In this document: in pieces, positions 9,369-19,417 of the stretch
Numbering within the stretch: the first letter of the stretch is position 1
Layout of the letters: each line of letters starts with the position of its first letter
Assembly: GCF_042654065.1 (NCBI RefSeq)
Contig: NZ_JBHSFP010000032.1
Span: 42,689 to 106,688, forward strand
From: Sphaerisporangium dianthi
GTDB taxonomy: Bacteria > Actinomycetota > Actinomycetes > Streptosporangiales > Streptosporangiaceae
DNA: 64,000 nucleotides
Reading direction: 5' to 3'
Made by a program: the position numbers and the translations under genes
The notes under the pieces: model-generated
What the model was told of the DNA's origin: nothing
Databases searched by the model: none
Seen by the model: only the letters and a program-made list of their open reading frames with translations

Positions 9369-9372
<4 letters not shown>
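7945..9372 (-). CDS. mak: maltokinase (Mak/Pep2)
   Basis: Maltokinase uses ATP to make maltose-1-phosphate, the donor for GlgE. The 475-residue protein has the aminoglycoside-kinase-like fold. Early motifs are HQRWFAGKG and LGAEQSNTSLVFGD (ATP-binding half), and the catalytic loop is VHGDYHLGQVM followed by VVLDFEGEPGQPLQDRR, which holds the catalytic and magnesium-binding Asp residues. The start is GTG 9372: it overlaps the treS stop as GTGA, with GAGGAG just upstream. The same frame stays open back to 11019, but that extension lies out of phase inside treS and is not coding. The overlap implies translational coupling with treS. Confidence 0.93.
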
Positions 9373-11081
<1,709 letters not shown>

Positions 11082-11133
11082 CTGTGGACTCCCCGCTGTG
11101 CTTATGCGCGCTTTCCGTCGCCTTTGCCAGGGC

Positions 11134-13161
11134 CTACGGCTGACTGGCCGGCGTCGCTCGCAGTGAGAGGACGTGGGCTGGGTTGGTGTGCGGATCGAGA
11201 CGCACGTAATTGGCATGCCGCCACTGGAACGACTCGCCCGAGAGCTCATCGTCCACGACGAATTCGGCGTCCCAATCGAGGCCGAGGGCTGGCATGTCCA
11301 GCCAGACCGTCGCCTCATGGGTGTTGTGCGGATCGAGATTGACCACAACCAGGACCACATCGCCTACCGCGTGCCTTCGTGTGGACGCGTCATAGGCACC
11401 GGGCAGCCGCTTGGAGAAGCAGACCATCTCCGGGTGATCGATGTTGTGGAACCGTAGGTTACGCAGTTCCTGAACCGCCGGGTGTGCTCTTCTGAACAAA
11501 TTGAGGGTTGTGATGAAGGGAGCGAGGCTCCGGCCCTCGCGTTCGGCGGTGGCCCAGTCGCGCGGCCTCAGCTCGAATTTCTCGCTGTTGAGATATTCTT
11601 CGCTGCCCGGTCGTACCGGGACGTTCTCCGCGAGCTCGTAGCCCGCGTAGACCCCCCACGTCGGTGACGCCAGCGCCGCCAGGACGGCCCTGATCTTGAA
11701 CGCGGGGCCGCCGCCGTTCTGCAGGTACTCGTGAAGGATATCCGGAGTGTTGACGAAGAGGTTCGGGCGCACGATGTGCGACGTCTCGTGCGACAACTCC
11801 GCAAGGTAGCTCTCGAGGTCGGCCTTGGAGTTCTTCCACGTGTAGTAGGTGTACGACTGGTGGAAGCCGACCTTGGCCAGCGTCTGGAGCATCGCGGGAC
11901 GGGTGAACGCCTCGGACAGGAACAGCACGTCCGGGTCGGTCGCGTTCACCTCGGCGAGCAGTCGCTCCCAGAACCCCACCGGCTTGGTGTGCGGGTTGTC
12001 CACGCGGAAGACGCGCACGCCGTGGGACATCCAGTGGCGCACGACCCGCAGGACCTCGGCGTAGATGCCCTCGGGGTCCTTGTCGAAGTTCAGGGGGTAG
12101 ATGTCCTGGTACTTCTTCGGCGGATTCTCGGCGTAGGCGATCGAGCCGTCCGCCCTGATGGTGAACCAGTCGGGGTGCTCCTTGACCCACGGGTGGTCGG
12201 GGGAGCACTGCAGGGCCAGGTCGAGCGCGACCTCCAGGCCCAGCTTGCGCGCCCGGGTCACGAAGGCGTCGAAGTCCTGGAAGGTGCCGAGGTCGGGGTG
12301 GATCGCGTCGTGGCCGCCGTCCTCGGAGCCGATCGCCCAGGGGGAGCCCACGTCGTACGGCTCAGGGTGCAGGGTGTTGTTGCGGCCCTTGCGGAAGGTC
12401 TCGCCGATCGGGTGGATCGGAGGCAGGTAGACGATGTCGAAGCCCATGCCCGCCACGGCCGGCAGCCGTTCGGCGGCGGTCCGGAAATCTCCGGACCTGG
12501 GGATGGCGCCGTCCTCGAGCACCGCGCCCTCGGACCGGGGGAACATCTCGTACCACGAGCCGAACAGCGCCCGCCTGCGGTCCACGCGCACCCGGTGCCG
12601 CGGCCCGCGGGTGACCAGGTCGCGCAGCGGATGGACGGCCAGCACGGCGGCCGTCTCGGGGAGCTGCGCCGCGGCCAGCCTCGCCCGCGGGTCAAGATCG
12701 TCATCGCGCAGCCGGTCGGCCACCATCTGCAGAACCGCGCGATGGGCGCACTTGTCGCAGCCGGCCTGGCGCACGGCCCTGGCGGCGCGCTCGAACAGGC
12801 GCGCGCCCTCCTCGCACATGAGGTCGGTGTCGATGCCGCGAGGGATCTTGATGCCGGCGTCGTGCAGCCAGGTGGCGATCGGGTCGCTCCAGGCCTCGAC
12901 GCGGAACTGCCACTCGCCCTCGGTCGGCAGCGTGACCTCGGCGACCCAGCGGTCGGTGCCGGAAGCGACCTCGCGCATGGGCAGCAGGCGCCCGCGCGAG
13001 CCTAGCGGATCGGTCAGCACGACCCCCGCGGCCACCGCGTCATGTCCTTCGCGGAACACGGTGGCGCTTATCTCGAAGGTCTCGCCGGCCGCCGCCTTCG
13101 CGGGCCGTTGCCCGCAGTCGACGACAGGGTGGATGTCCTGTATTGGGATTCTTCCGATCAT
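11134..13161 (-). CDS. glgE: alpha-1,4-glucan:maltose-1-phosphate maltosyltransferase GlgE
   Basis: GlgE transfers maltosyl units from maltose-1-phosphate to the non-reducing end of alpha-glucan. It has 675 residues, the usual length. An N-terminal beta domain (1-100) and helical insert (100-180) precede the GH13 barrel. Catalytic residues are visible: nucleophile Asp388 in FRVDNPHTKP, acid/base Glu417 in FLSEAFTRP and Asp474 in VNTPDILHEYL. It is the first gene of a minus-strand run glgE-treS-mak-(unknown)-glgB and is transcribed away from glgP across a 445-base intergenic region. ATG 13161 has only a weak ribosome site (GAG). Confidence 0.95.
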   Translation of the reverse strand: MIGRIPIQDIHPVVDCGQRPAKAAAGETFEISATVFREGHDAVAAGVVLTDPLGSRGRLLPMREVASGTDRWVAEVTLPTEGEWQFRVEAWSDPIATWLHDAGIKIPRGIDTDLMCEEGARLFERAARAVRQAGCDKCAHRAVLQMVADRLRDDDLDPRARLAAAQLPETAAVLAVHPLRDLVTRGPRHRVRVDRRRALFGSWYEMFPRSEGAVLEDGAIPRSGDFRTAAERLPAVAGMGFDIVYLPPIHPIGETFRKGRNNTLHPEPYDVGSPWAIGSEDGGHDAIHPDLGTFQDFDAFVTRARKLGLEVALDLALQCSPDHPWVKEHPDWFTIRADGSIAYAENPPKKYQDIYPLNFDKDPEGIYAEVLRVVRHWMSHGVRVFRVDNPHTKPVGFWERLLAEVNATDPDVLFLSEAFTRPAMLQTLAKVGFHQSYTYYTWKNSKADLESYLAELSHETSHIVRPNLFVNTPDILHEYLQNGGGPAFKIRAVLAALASPTWGVYAGYELAENVPVRPGSEEYLNSEKFELRPRDWATAEREGRSLAPFITTLNLFRRAHPAVQELRNLRFHNIDHPEMVCFSKRLPGAYDASTRRHAVGDVVLVVVNLDPHNTHEATVWLDMPALGLDWDAEFVVDDELSGESFQWRHANYVRLDPHTNPAHVLSLRATPASQP

Positions 13162-13606
13162 CGCGTCTCAAGGTAGCGGCGACGCGCCGGGCGCCGCCGG
13201 AGATTGTGCGGGCAGGAGTGATCTTTGCTTTCAAGTAGTCACCGGCCTGCGCCGGCGTGCGGGCGGGCATGGTCAGCGGGCATGGGCAGCCGGACCCGGA
13301 GATGACGTGCCGTCATCCCTGGGCTCGGAGGCTGTTGTTGAGGCTCTTACATGGGACTGCCCCCATAGTCGCTCTTCAAGCCTGCTTGAGGGAAGTCAGG
13401 GGATACTTGGGGGGACCCGAGTTCTCGCCGGCCGGCCGGTGATCGTCGAGCCGTTCATGATCAATTTGAGATCACTGTGACGAGTCGGCTTTAGTGAGGT
13501 TTGAGCTGCTTGGGTAGCGGTGAGAGCAGAAACGCATGAGATCTGGTAGGCGCACAAGAGTGTTTCGGTCGCGCGTCGTGGCGCTGAGTAACTAGGGTCT
13601 GGCCCC
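13162..13606. promoter_or_regulatory. divergent control region between glgE and glgP
   Basis: This 445-base stretch holds no convincing gene. It must contain the promoters for glgE (minus) and glgP (plus). I see two inverted repeats, at 13301-13317 and at 13374-13391 (CTTCAAG, four-base loop, CTTGAGG, one mismatch), plus a TGATCA/ATCACTGTGA cluster near 13469-13490. I could not assign clear -35/-10 pairs. Shared regulators would coordinate glucan synthesis and breakdown, but this is inference. Confidence 0.5.
13301..13317. promoter_or_regulatory. perfect inverted repeat, possible operator for glgE/glgP
   Basis: The arms GATGACG and CGTCATC are perfect complements around a three-base centre TGC. 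It lies about 140 bases from glgE and 290 bases from glgP. The short loop fits a protein binding site better than a terminator. No regulator gene is adjacent. Confidence 0.35.
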
Positions 13607-16204
13607 GTGAGAGCAATCCGCAGGTTCACCGTCCGTACCGTCCTTCCCGTGGAGCTGGCCGCGCTCGGCGAGCTCGTCCAAAATCTGCGCTGGTCATGGC
13701 ATCCCGAGACCATGGACCTCTTCGCAGAGGTGGACCCCGAGACGTGGCAACGGGTCGGGCACGACCCCGTCGCACTGCTCGGCGCGGTAGAGGCAGACCG
13801 GCTGGCCGAGCTGGCCCGTGATCGCAGGTTCCTCCGCAAGCTGGCCGACGCCGCCGACGACTTGCGCGAGTACATGACCGCGCCGCGGTGGTACCAGACA
13901 TTGCCGGGAGCACCGGCGGCCATCGGCTATTTCTCCCCCGAGTACGGCATCGCCGCCGCGCTCCCGCAGTACTCGGGAGGTCTCGGCATCCTGGCCGGCG
14001 ACCACCTGAAGGCCGCGAGCGACCTGGGCGTGCCCATCCTCGGCGTCGGCCTGCTCTACCGGCACGGCTACTTCAGCCAGTCGCTGTCGGCCGAGGGCTG
14101 GCAGCAGGAGCACTACCCGAGCCTCGACCCCGGCGGGCTGCCCCTCAGCCTGCTCAAGGAGGAGGACGGCACGCCGTCCCGCGTCGCCATCCCCCTGCCC
14201 GAGGGCCGCGCGCTGCACGCGCAGATCTGGATCGCCCAGGCCGGCCGCGTCCCGCTGCTGCTGCTCGACTCCGACGTGGCCGAGAACGACAACGCCGCGC
14301 GCGACGTCACCGACCGCCTCTACGGCGGCGGCACCGACCACCGGCTCATGCAAGAGCTGCTGCTCGGCATCGGCGGCGTGCGGGCGCTGCGCGCGTACTG
14401 CCGCGTCACCGGCCACCCCGAGCCGGAGGTCTTCCACACCAACGAGGGCCACGCCGGTTTCCTCGGCCTCGAGCGCATCCGCGAGCTCACCGAGCACCGG
14501 CTCTCCTTCGACGAGGCGCTGGAGGCCGTCCGCGCCGGCACCGTCTTCACCACGCACACTCCGGTGCCCGCGGGCATCGACCGCTTCCCCGCCGAGATGA
14601 TCGCCAAGCAGTTCGGCGGCGACAACGCCTGGCCGACCGTGCCCGTCGAGCGCATCCTCGCCCTCGGCGCCGAGCCCGACGCCCCTGAGGGCGGCGCGCC
14701 GATCTTCAACATGGCCGTCATGGGCATGCGGCTGGCCCAGCGGGTCAACGGCGTCTCCGAGCTGCACGGCGCCGTCAGCCGCGAGATGTTCCAGGGCCTG
14801 TGGCCGGGCTTCGACCTGGACGACATCCCCATCGGCTCGATCACCAACGGCGTGCACGCCCCCACGTGGGTCGCGCGCGAGGTCATGGAGCTGGCCGGCA
14901 AAGAGCTGCCCTCGCTGATCGAGGTAGCCCAGGGCTGGGAGGGCGTCCAGAAGCTCTCCGACGAGGACATCTGGGGCATCCGCGGCAGGCTCCGCCGCAT
15001 GCTGGTCGAGGCGGCCCGCGAGCGGCTCCGCGCCTCCTGGCGCGCGCGGGGCGCCTCCACCGCCGAGCTGGGCTGGATCGACGAGGCCCTGTCCCCGGAC
15101 GTGCTGACCTTCGGCTTCGCCCGCCGGGTGCCGTCCTACAAGCGGCTCACCCTCATGCTCAAGGACCCCGACCGGCTCAAGCAGCTGCTCCTCGATCCCG
15201 ACAGGCCCGTCCAGATCGTGATCGCGGGCAAGGCCCACCCGGCCGACGAGGGCGGCAAGAAGCTCATCCAGCAGATCGTGAAGTTCGCCGACCGCGAGGA
15301 CGTGCGCCACCGCATCGTCTTCCTGCCCGACTACGACATGGCCCTCGGGCAGCTCATGGTCCAGGGCTGTGACGTGTGGATGAACAACCCGCTGCGCCCC
15401 CTGGAGGCGTGCGGCACCTCCGGCATGAAGGCCGCGCTCAACGGCGGGCTGAACCTGTCCATCAGGGACGGCTGGTGGGACGAGTGGTACGACGGCGACA
15501 ACGGCTGGGCGATCCCCACCGCCGACGGCGTCGAGGACCCCGACCGCCGCGACGACCTCGAGGCCGGCGCGCTGTACGACCTCATCGAGCGGGAGGTCGC
15601 CGACCGGTTCTACGACCGCGCCGGCAACGCTCACCCGCGGCGCTGGCTCGACATGGTCAAGCACACCCTCAGCTCCCTCGGCCCGAAGGTCCTGGCCGGG
15701 CGCATGCTGCACGACTACGTCGTCGCCCTGTACACCCCGGCGGCCGAGTCGGCCCGCGAGCTGTCGGCGTCCGAGTACACCAAGGCCCGCGAGTTCGCCG
15801 CCTGGAAGCTGCGGGTCACCCGCGCCTGGCCGGGCGTGCGCGTCGAGCACATCGAGGCGTCGGGCATCGGGGACACCCCCGAGCTGGGCGTGTCGATGGA
15901 GGTGCACGCCACCGTCGCCCTTGGCGAGCTGGCGCCGGACGACGTCAGCGTCGAGGCCGCGTACGGCAAGGTCGGCGTGCACGACCAGCTGGTCGAGCCG
16001 TCCTACATCACCCTCACCGCCGAGTCGGTCGGCGACGACGGCAAGGCCGCCTACACCGGCGTGGTCCCCCTCGACCGCACCGGCGCTTTCGGCTACACCG
16101 TCCGGGTCGTCCCCGCCCACCCCCTCATGTCCTCTCCCGCCGAACTCGGCCTCATCGCCGTCCCCGAGGAGCCTGCCGGCATGACCAGCGGCACCCTCCG
16201 CTGA
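13607..16204 (+). CDS. glgP: alpha-glucan phosphorylase GlgP
   Basis: This PLP enzyme releases glucose-1-phosphate from the ends of alpha-1,4-glucan. At 865 residues it is the actinobacterial form, with an extra N-terminal domain (about 1-110, DUF3417-like) ahead of the phosphorylase core. Core signatures include IGYFSPEYGIAAALPQYSGGLGILAGDHLKAASDLG-like sequence near residue 105, the HTNEGHAGF segment and the PLP lysine, Lys608, in GTSGMKAALNGG. The C-terminal 150 residues form a beta-rich extension. The start is GTG 13607 with AGGG nine bases upstream. It is transcribed divergently from glgE, and a strong hairpin follows its stop. Confidence 0.93.
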   Translation: MRAIRRFTVRTVLPVELAALGELVQNLRWSWHPETMDLFAEVDPETWQRVGHDPVALLGAVEADRLAELARDRRFLRKLADAADDLREYMTAPRWYQTLPGAPAAIGYFSPEYGIAAALPQYSGGLGILAGDHLKAASDLGVPILGVGLLYRHGYFSQSLSAEGWQQEHYPSLDPGGLPLSLLKEEDGTPSRVAIPLPEGRALHAQIWIAQAGRVPLLLLDSDVAENDNAARDVTDRLYGGGTDHRLMQELLLGIGGVRALRAYCRVTGHPEPEVFHTNEGHAGFLGLERIRELTEHRLSFDEALEAVRAGTVFTTHTPVPAGIDRFPAEMIAKQFGGDNAWPTVPVERILALGAEPDAPEGGAPIFNMAVMGMRLAQRVNGVSELHGAVSREMFQGLWPGFDLDDIPIGSITNGVHAPTWVAREVMELAGKELPSLIEVAQGWEGVQKLSDEDIWGIRGRLRRMLVEAARERLRASWRARGASTAELGWIDEALSPDVLTFGFARRVPSYKRLTLMLKDPDRLKQLLLDPDRPVQIVIAGKAHPADEGGKKLIQQIVKFADREDVRHRIVFLPDYDMALGQLMVQGCDVWMNNPLRPLEACGTSGMKAALNGGLNLSIRDGWWDEWYDGDNGWAIPTADGVEDPDRRDDLEAGALYDLIEREVADRFYDRAGNAHPRRWLDMVKHTLSSLGPKVLAGRMLHDYVVALYTPAAESARELSASEYTKAREFAAWKLRVTRAWPGVRVEHIEASGIGDTPELGVSMEVHATVALGELAPDDVSVEAAYGKVGVHDQLVEPSYITLTAESVGDDGKAAYTGVVPLDRTGAFGYTVRVVPAHPLMSSPAELGLIAVPEEPAGMTSGTLR

Positions 16205-16225
16205 CGCGAACCCGCCTCCAGTACC

Positions 16226-16255
16226 GGCGCGGCATGCCCGACGGCATGCCGCGCC
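16226..16255 (+). terminator. hairpin terminator after glgP
   Basis: A perfect 13-bp GC-rich stem (16226-16238 with 16243-16255) closes a four-base loop, 21 bases after the glgP stop. There is no clear T tract, as is usual in high-GC actinomycetes. Confidence 0.7.
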
Positions 16256-16288
16256 GATCTGTTGGTGAGGCGCTTTCTGCCGCCTTCG

Positions 16289-16305
16289 GACCGTTCCGAA
16301 CGGTC
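16289..16305. promoter_or_regulatory. 17-bp perfect inverted repeat upstream of the FMN reductase
   Basis: GACCGTTC and GAACGGTC are perfect 8-base arms around a single C. This size and symmetry are typical of TetR-type operators. It lies 190 bases before the FMN reductase gene, but no TetR gene is adjacent (the nearest regulator is HxlR at 17096). Confidence 0.42.
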
Positions 16306-16396
16306 GCCGGGCCCGTGATCACGAAGCTGTACGGCTCGGGCGTGCCCATGCCGCGGTCCCGGCGGAGGCTGCGGGCAGGAATGCCCGGCACCTCTG

Positions 16397-16411
16397 CTAA
16401 GTTCTCCTTAG
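16397..16411. promoter_or_regulatory. CTAAG-N5-CTTAG repeat, candidate HxlR operator
   Basis: A perfect 5-base dyad with a five-base centre sits in a locally AT-rich stretch (16396-16432). A further TACTTAGC half-site follows at 16423-16430. It is about 85 bases upstream of the FMN reductase gene, in likely promoter territory, and the HxlR regulator encoded downstream is the natural candidate to bind it. Inference only. Confidence 0.38.
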
Positions 16412-16494
16412 TTGCTCAAGTTTACTTAGCGGCTGAGGCGAGCCGGGTCCTGGGACGGGACGCGGTCCACGGCCGGCGAACAAGGAGATCGACA

Positions 16495-17076
16495 ATGGCC
16501 AAACTGAAGATCATCGTGGCGAGCACGCGGCCGAACCGCGTCGGCCTGCCCGTGGCGCACTGGATCGAGGCCGCGGCCAAGGCGCACGGAGGGTTCGAGG
16601 AGATCGAGTTGGTGGATCTCGCCGTCCTGGACCTGCCCTTCATGGACGAGCCGCATCACCCGCGGCTGCGCGACTACGTCAACCAGCACACCCGCGACTG
16701 GAGCGCCAAGGTGGACGAGGCGGACGCCTTCGTCTTCGTCATGCCCGAGTACAACTATGGCTACAGCGCCCCGCTGAAGAACGCCCTGGACTACCTGCAC
16801 AACGAGTGGCAGTACAAGCCGGTGGGGCTCGTCAGTTACGGCGGCGTCTCCGGGGGCATCAGGGCCGCGCAGATGATCAAGCAGGTCCTCACCACGCTCA
16901 AGATGATCCCGCTGGTCGAGGCGGTCGTCCTGCCCTTCGTCAACCAGTTCGTCGGCGAGGACGGTACCTTTTCTCCGAACGACGGCACGGTCTCCGCGGC
17001 TGAGGCCATGTTCGACGAACTCCAGAGCGTGAGCGCGGCCCTGCGCCCGCTGCGCGAGAAGCGACAGCCCGCGTGA
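16495..17076 (+). CDS. NADPH-dependent FMN reductase
   Basis: A 193-residue flavodoxin-fold oxidoreductase that should bind FMN and reduce quinones, azo dyes or nitro compounds with NAD(P)H. The phosphate loop region IVASTRPNRVGLPVA is at residues 6-20, and the FMN-binding MPEYNYGYSAPLKNALDYL is at about 83-101, followed by KPVGLVSYGGVSGG. The start at ATG 16495 is set by AAGGAG seven bases upstream; the same frame is open further 5' but overlaps glgP. The HxlR gene follows after 19 bases, so the pair probably forms an operon responding to a reactive electrophile or quinone, as in other HxlR systems. Confidence 0.9.
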   Translation: MAKLKIIVASTRPNRVGLPVAHWIEAAAKAHGGFEEIELVDLAVLDLPFMDEPHHPRLRDYVNQHTRDWSAKVDEADAFVFVMPEYNYGYSAPLKNALDYLHNEWQYKPVGLVSYGGVSGGIRAAQMIKQVLTTLKMIPLVEAVVLPFVNQFVGEDGTFSPNDGTVSAAEAMFDELQSVSAALRPLREKRQPA

Positions 17077-17095
17077 GGAGCCATCCGCGATCGCC

Positions 17096-17470
17096 ATGAA
17101 CGAGATACACCGGGTCTGCGCACGGTTCCATGCCGCCCTCGAACTGATCGGCGCACGCTGGACCGGCGCCATCCTGCGCGCCGTCTTCACGGGAAGTCAC
17201 CGGTACGCCCAGATCAAGCTGGCCGTGCCGGGGCTGAGCGACACCATGCTCGCCTCCCGGCTGCGCACCCTGGAGTCCGAGGGCCTCGTCGAGCGCACCG
17301 TCCTAGCCTCCTCTCCGGTCCAGGTCGAGTACCACCTCACCGAGAAGGGCCTGGACCTGGCTCCCGTCCTCGACGCCATGATCGCCTGGTCCCACAAATG
17401 GATCCCCCTCCCAGAAGGCGTCCCTGCCAACGCCGACCACCTCGCCGCGAATCGTGACATCCAGCGGTGA
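17096..17470 (+). CDS. HxlR family transcriptional regulator
   Basis: A 124-residue winged-helix regulator of the HxlR group. The core is ALELIGARWTGAILRAVFTGSHRYAQIKLAVPGLSDTMLASRLRTLESEGLVERTV, followed by YHLTEKGLDLAPVLDAM, which matches the family closely. It lacks the Cys near the start used by redox-sensing relatives such as HypR, but it has Cys8 (RVCARF), so thiol sensing is possible. It sits 19 bases after the FMN reductase and probably controls that gene. The nearest ribosome site, GAGGAG, is 15 bases from the ATG, farther than usual. Confidence 0.9.
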   Translation: MNEIHRVCARFHAALELIGARWTGAILRAVFTGSHRYAQIKLAVPGLSDTMLASRLRTLESEGLVERTVLASSPVQVEYHLTEKGLDLAPVLDAMIAWSHKWIPLPEGVPANADHLAANRDIQR

Positions 17471-17529
17471 AAAAGATGTCCGTGATGTAGAAATCGGCGT
17501 TTCCTCGTTCGACGTCCAGGTGAGACGGT

Positions 17530-17551
17530 CGCTCGGCACAATGGCCGAGCG
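17530..17551 (+). promoter_or_regulatory. 8-bp inverted repeat just upstream of the DGPF gene
   Basis: CGCTCGGC and GCCGAGCG flank a six-base loop (17538-17543). The repeat ends only about 12 bases before the AAGGAG ribosome site of the DGPF gene at 17576. It could be an RNA hairpin in the leader or an operator. The ECF sigma factor target promoter was not recognisable with confidence. Confidence 0.35.
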
Positions 17552-17575
17552 ATGATCACCCACGAAGGAGACGTC

Positions 17576-17959
17576 ATGAAGGTCATGGTCATGATCAAGG
17601 TCAGCGGCGCGAACGAGGACAAGATCGTTCCGACGCCGGAGATGATGGCGGAGATGGGGGCCTACAACGAGAAGCTGATGAAGGCGGGCATCATGCTCGA
17701 CGGCGGAGGTCTCCGGCCGAGCTCCGAGGGGGCGCAGATCGTCTTCGAGGCGGGCACGACCTCGGTCGTCGACGGCCCGTTCACCGAGTCCAAGGAGATC
17801 ATCGCCGGGTACTGGGTCTGGCAGGTCAGCTCCATGGAAGAGGCCGTCGAGTGGGCCCGGCAGTGCCCCAGCGACCCCGACAGCGGCATGCGCGAGGTCC
17901 TGGAAGTGCGCCCGTACTACGAGGAGGTTGACTTCGAGGCCGCGGGAACGCAGGGCTGA
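17576..17959 (+). CDS. DGPF (YCII-like) domain protein
   Basis: A 127-residue protein of the YCII/DGPF superfamily, a small alpha-beta ferredoxin-like fold whose biochemical role is not settled. The name-giving motif is visible as VVDGPFTESKEIIAGYWVWQV (about residues 62-82), preceded by LDGGGLRPS. I chose ATG 17576 because AAGGAG lies six bases before it; an ATG eight codons upstream has no ribosome site. An ECF sigma factor with a long C-terminal extension starts 30 bases downstream. In the ECF42 group, such sigma factors control the adjacent DGPF genes, so this is probably the sigma factor's target. Confidence 0.85.
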   Translation: MKVMVMIKVSGANEDKIVPTPEMMAEMGAYNEKLMKAGIMLDGGGLRPSSEGAQIVFEAGTTSVVDGPFTESKEIIAGYWVWQVSSMEEAVEWARQCPSDPDSGMREVLEVRPYYEEVDFEAAGTQG

Positions 17960-17989
17960 GGACGCCGGCCGGGTTCGGGGGGAGGTCCG

Positions 17990-19234
17990 ATGGACGCGAG
18001 GCGCACGGTCGAGGCGGTGTGGCGCATGGAGTCCGCGCGCCTGGTGGCCTTCCTGGCCAGGGTGATCCAGGATGTCGGGCTGGCCGAGGAGATCGCCCAG
18101 GAGGCATTCGCGTGCGCCCTCGAACAGTGGCCGCGGCAGGGCGTCCCCGACAACCCCGGCGCGTGGCTGACCACCATGGCCAAGCGCCGGGCGATCGACC
18201 TGATCCGGCGTGAGCGCGTGCGGGACCAGAAGTACGCCCAGCTCGCCGCCGACCTGCTGGCGCCGGGGCCGCAGGCCGGCGCCACGGCGGACGCGGAGCT
18301 GTTGTCGCTGATCTTCGTCGCCTGCCACCCGATCCTGTCCCGCGAGTCACGCGCGGCGCTGGCGCTGCGCCTGGTCGGCGGGCTCGGCACCGAGGAGGTC
18401 GCCCGCGCGTTCCTGACGCCCTCCGCCACCATGGGGCAGCGGATCACCCGTGCGAAGCGCACGCTGGCCGAGGCGGGGGTGCCGTTCGAGGTGCCAGGCG
18501 ACGAGGAACTGCCCGCCCGGCTGTCGGCCGTGCTGGAGGTCGTGTATCTCATCTTCAACGAGGGGTACGCGGGCACGTCGGGCGAGGACTGGATCCGCCG
18601 TGACCTCGCCGAGGAGGCCATGCGCCTCGGCCGCACCCTGGCCGGGCTGATGCCCCGCGAGCCTGAGGTGCACGGTCTCGTGGCGCTGATGGAGCTGCAG
18701 GCGTCCCGCTTCCGCGCCCGCACCGGCCCGGACGGCGAGCCGGTCCTGCTGCAGCACCAGGACCGTTCGCGCTGGGACCGCACGCTGATAGCCCACGGAA
18801 TGGCCTCCCTCACCCGCGCCAAGAGAGCGGGCAGGCCACTGGGGCCGTACACCGTGCAGGCGGCCATCGCCGCGTGCCACTCCCGCGCCCGGTCGTTCGA
18901 GGACACCGACTGGGAGGCCGTCATCGCCCTGTACGACGCTCTCACCCAGATCGCGCCCTCACCCGTGGTGGAGCTCAACCGCGCGGTGGCGCTGCTTCAC
19001 GCCGACGGGCCCAAGGCGGCGCTGGAGGCACTCGACACCGTCCGCGAGGACCCCCGGATGGCCCGCTACCACCTGCTCGGCGCAGTGCGTGGTGACGTCC
19101 TGCTGCACCTTGGCCGGAACGCGGAGGCGGCCGAGGAACTGGAACGAGCGGCGGGCCTGGCCCCGACGACCCGCGAGCGCACACTGCTCATGGAGCGCGC
19201 GGCCGCCGCGACCTCGGCGCCCCCGGCCGGATAG
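17990..19234 (+). CDS. ECF42-like RNA polymerase sigma factor with C-terminal TPR-like extension
   Basis: This 414-residue protein redirects RNA polymerase to stress promoters. Sigma region 2 occupies about residues 8-80 (LAEEIAQEAFACALEQWP, then NPGAWLTTMAKRRAIDLIRRE) and region 4 about 110-165 (GLGTEEVARAFLTPSATMGQRITRAKR). Residues 175-414 are a helical, TPR-like extension with ISLIFNEGYAGTSG-like and VELNRAVALLHADGPKAALEALD sequence, as in the ECF42 group, where the extension is needed for activity and replaces a conventional anti-sigma factor. No anti-sigma gene is visible here. The DGPF gene directly upstream supports the group assignment. ATG 17990 follows GGGGAGG. Confidence 0.9.
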   Translation: MDARRTVEAVWRMESARLVAFLARVIQDVGLAEEIAQEAFACALEQWPRQGVPDNPGAWLTTMAKRRAIDLIRRERVRDQKYAQLAADLLAPGPQAGATADAELLSLIFVACHPILSRESRAALALRLVGGLGTEEVARAFLTPSATMGQRITRAKRTLAEAGVPFEVPGDEELPARLSAVLEVVYLIFNEGYAGTSGEDWIRRDLAEEAMRLGRTLAGLMPREPEVHGLVALMELQASRFRARTGPDGEPVLLQHQDRSRWDRTLIAHGMASLTRAKRAGRPLGPYTVQAAIAACHSRARSFEDTDWEAVIALYDALTQIAPSPVVELNRAVALLHADGPKAALEALDTVREDPRMARYHLLGAVRGDVLLHLGRNAEAAEELERAAGLAPTTRERTLLMERAAAATSAPPAG

Positions 19235-19235
19235 C

Positions 19236-19254
19236 CCCGCCACCCGCGGGCGGG
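19236..19254 (+). terminator. weak GC-rich hairpin after the sigma factor gene
   Basis: CCCGCC (19236-19241) pairs with GGCGGG (19249-19254) around a seven-base loop, starting directly after the stop codon. The stem is short and there is no T tract, so termination is plausible but not certain. Confidence 0.3.
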
Positions 19255-19417
19255 CCTTCGCTCCGCTGAGTGATGACGGTGGGGATCCGGACGTGAGGCG
19301 GCTTCTGGTCGTGTCGGACGCCTGGGCTGGGAGTCAGCCTGCGGTGTCAGGAAGTGTGATGGAACGGTCATCTGAGTGATTCGGGTAGATCGGGGTTTGC
19401 CGTTAAGGTGACCGGTC

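Noticed and set aside
13694..16120. An 808-codon minus-strand frame opposite glgP
   Set aside because: glgP has all phosphorylase motifs; the opposite frame has none and is typical low-information antisense sequence.
15376..16494. Long N-terminal extension of the FMN reductase
   Set aside because: It overlaps glgP and a terminator; AAGGAG and the conserved start fix the ATG at 16495.
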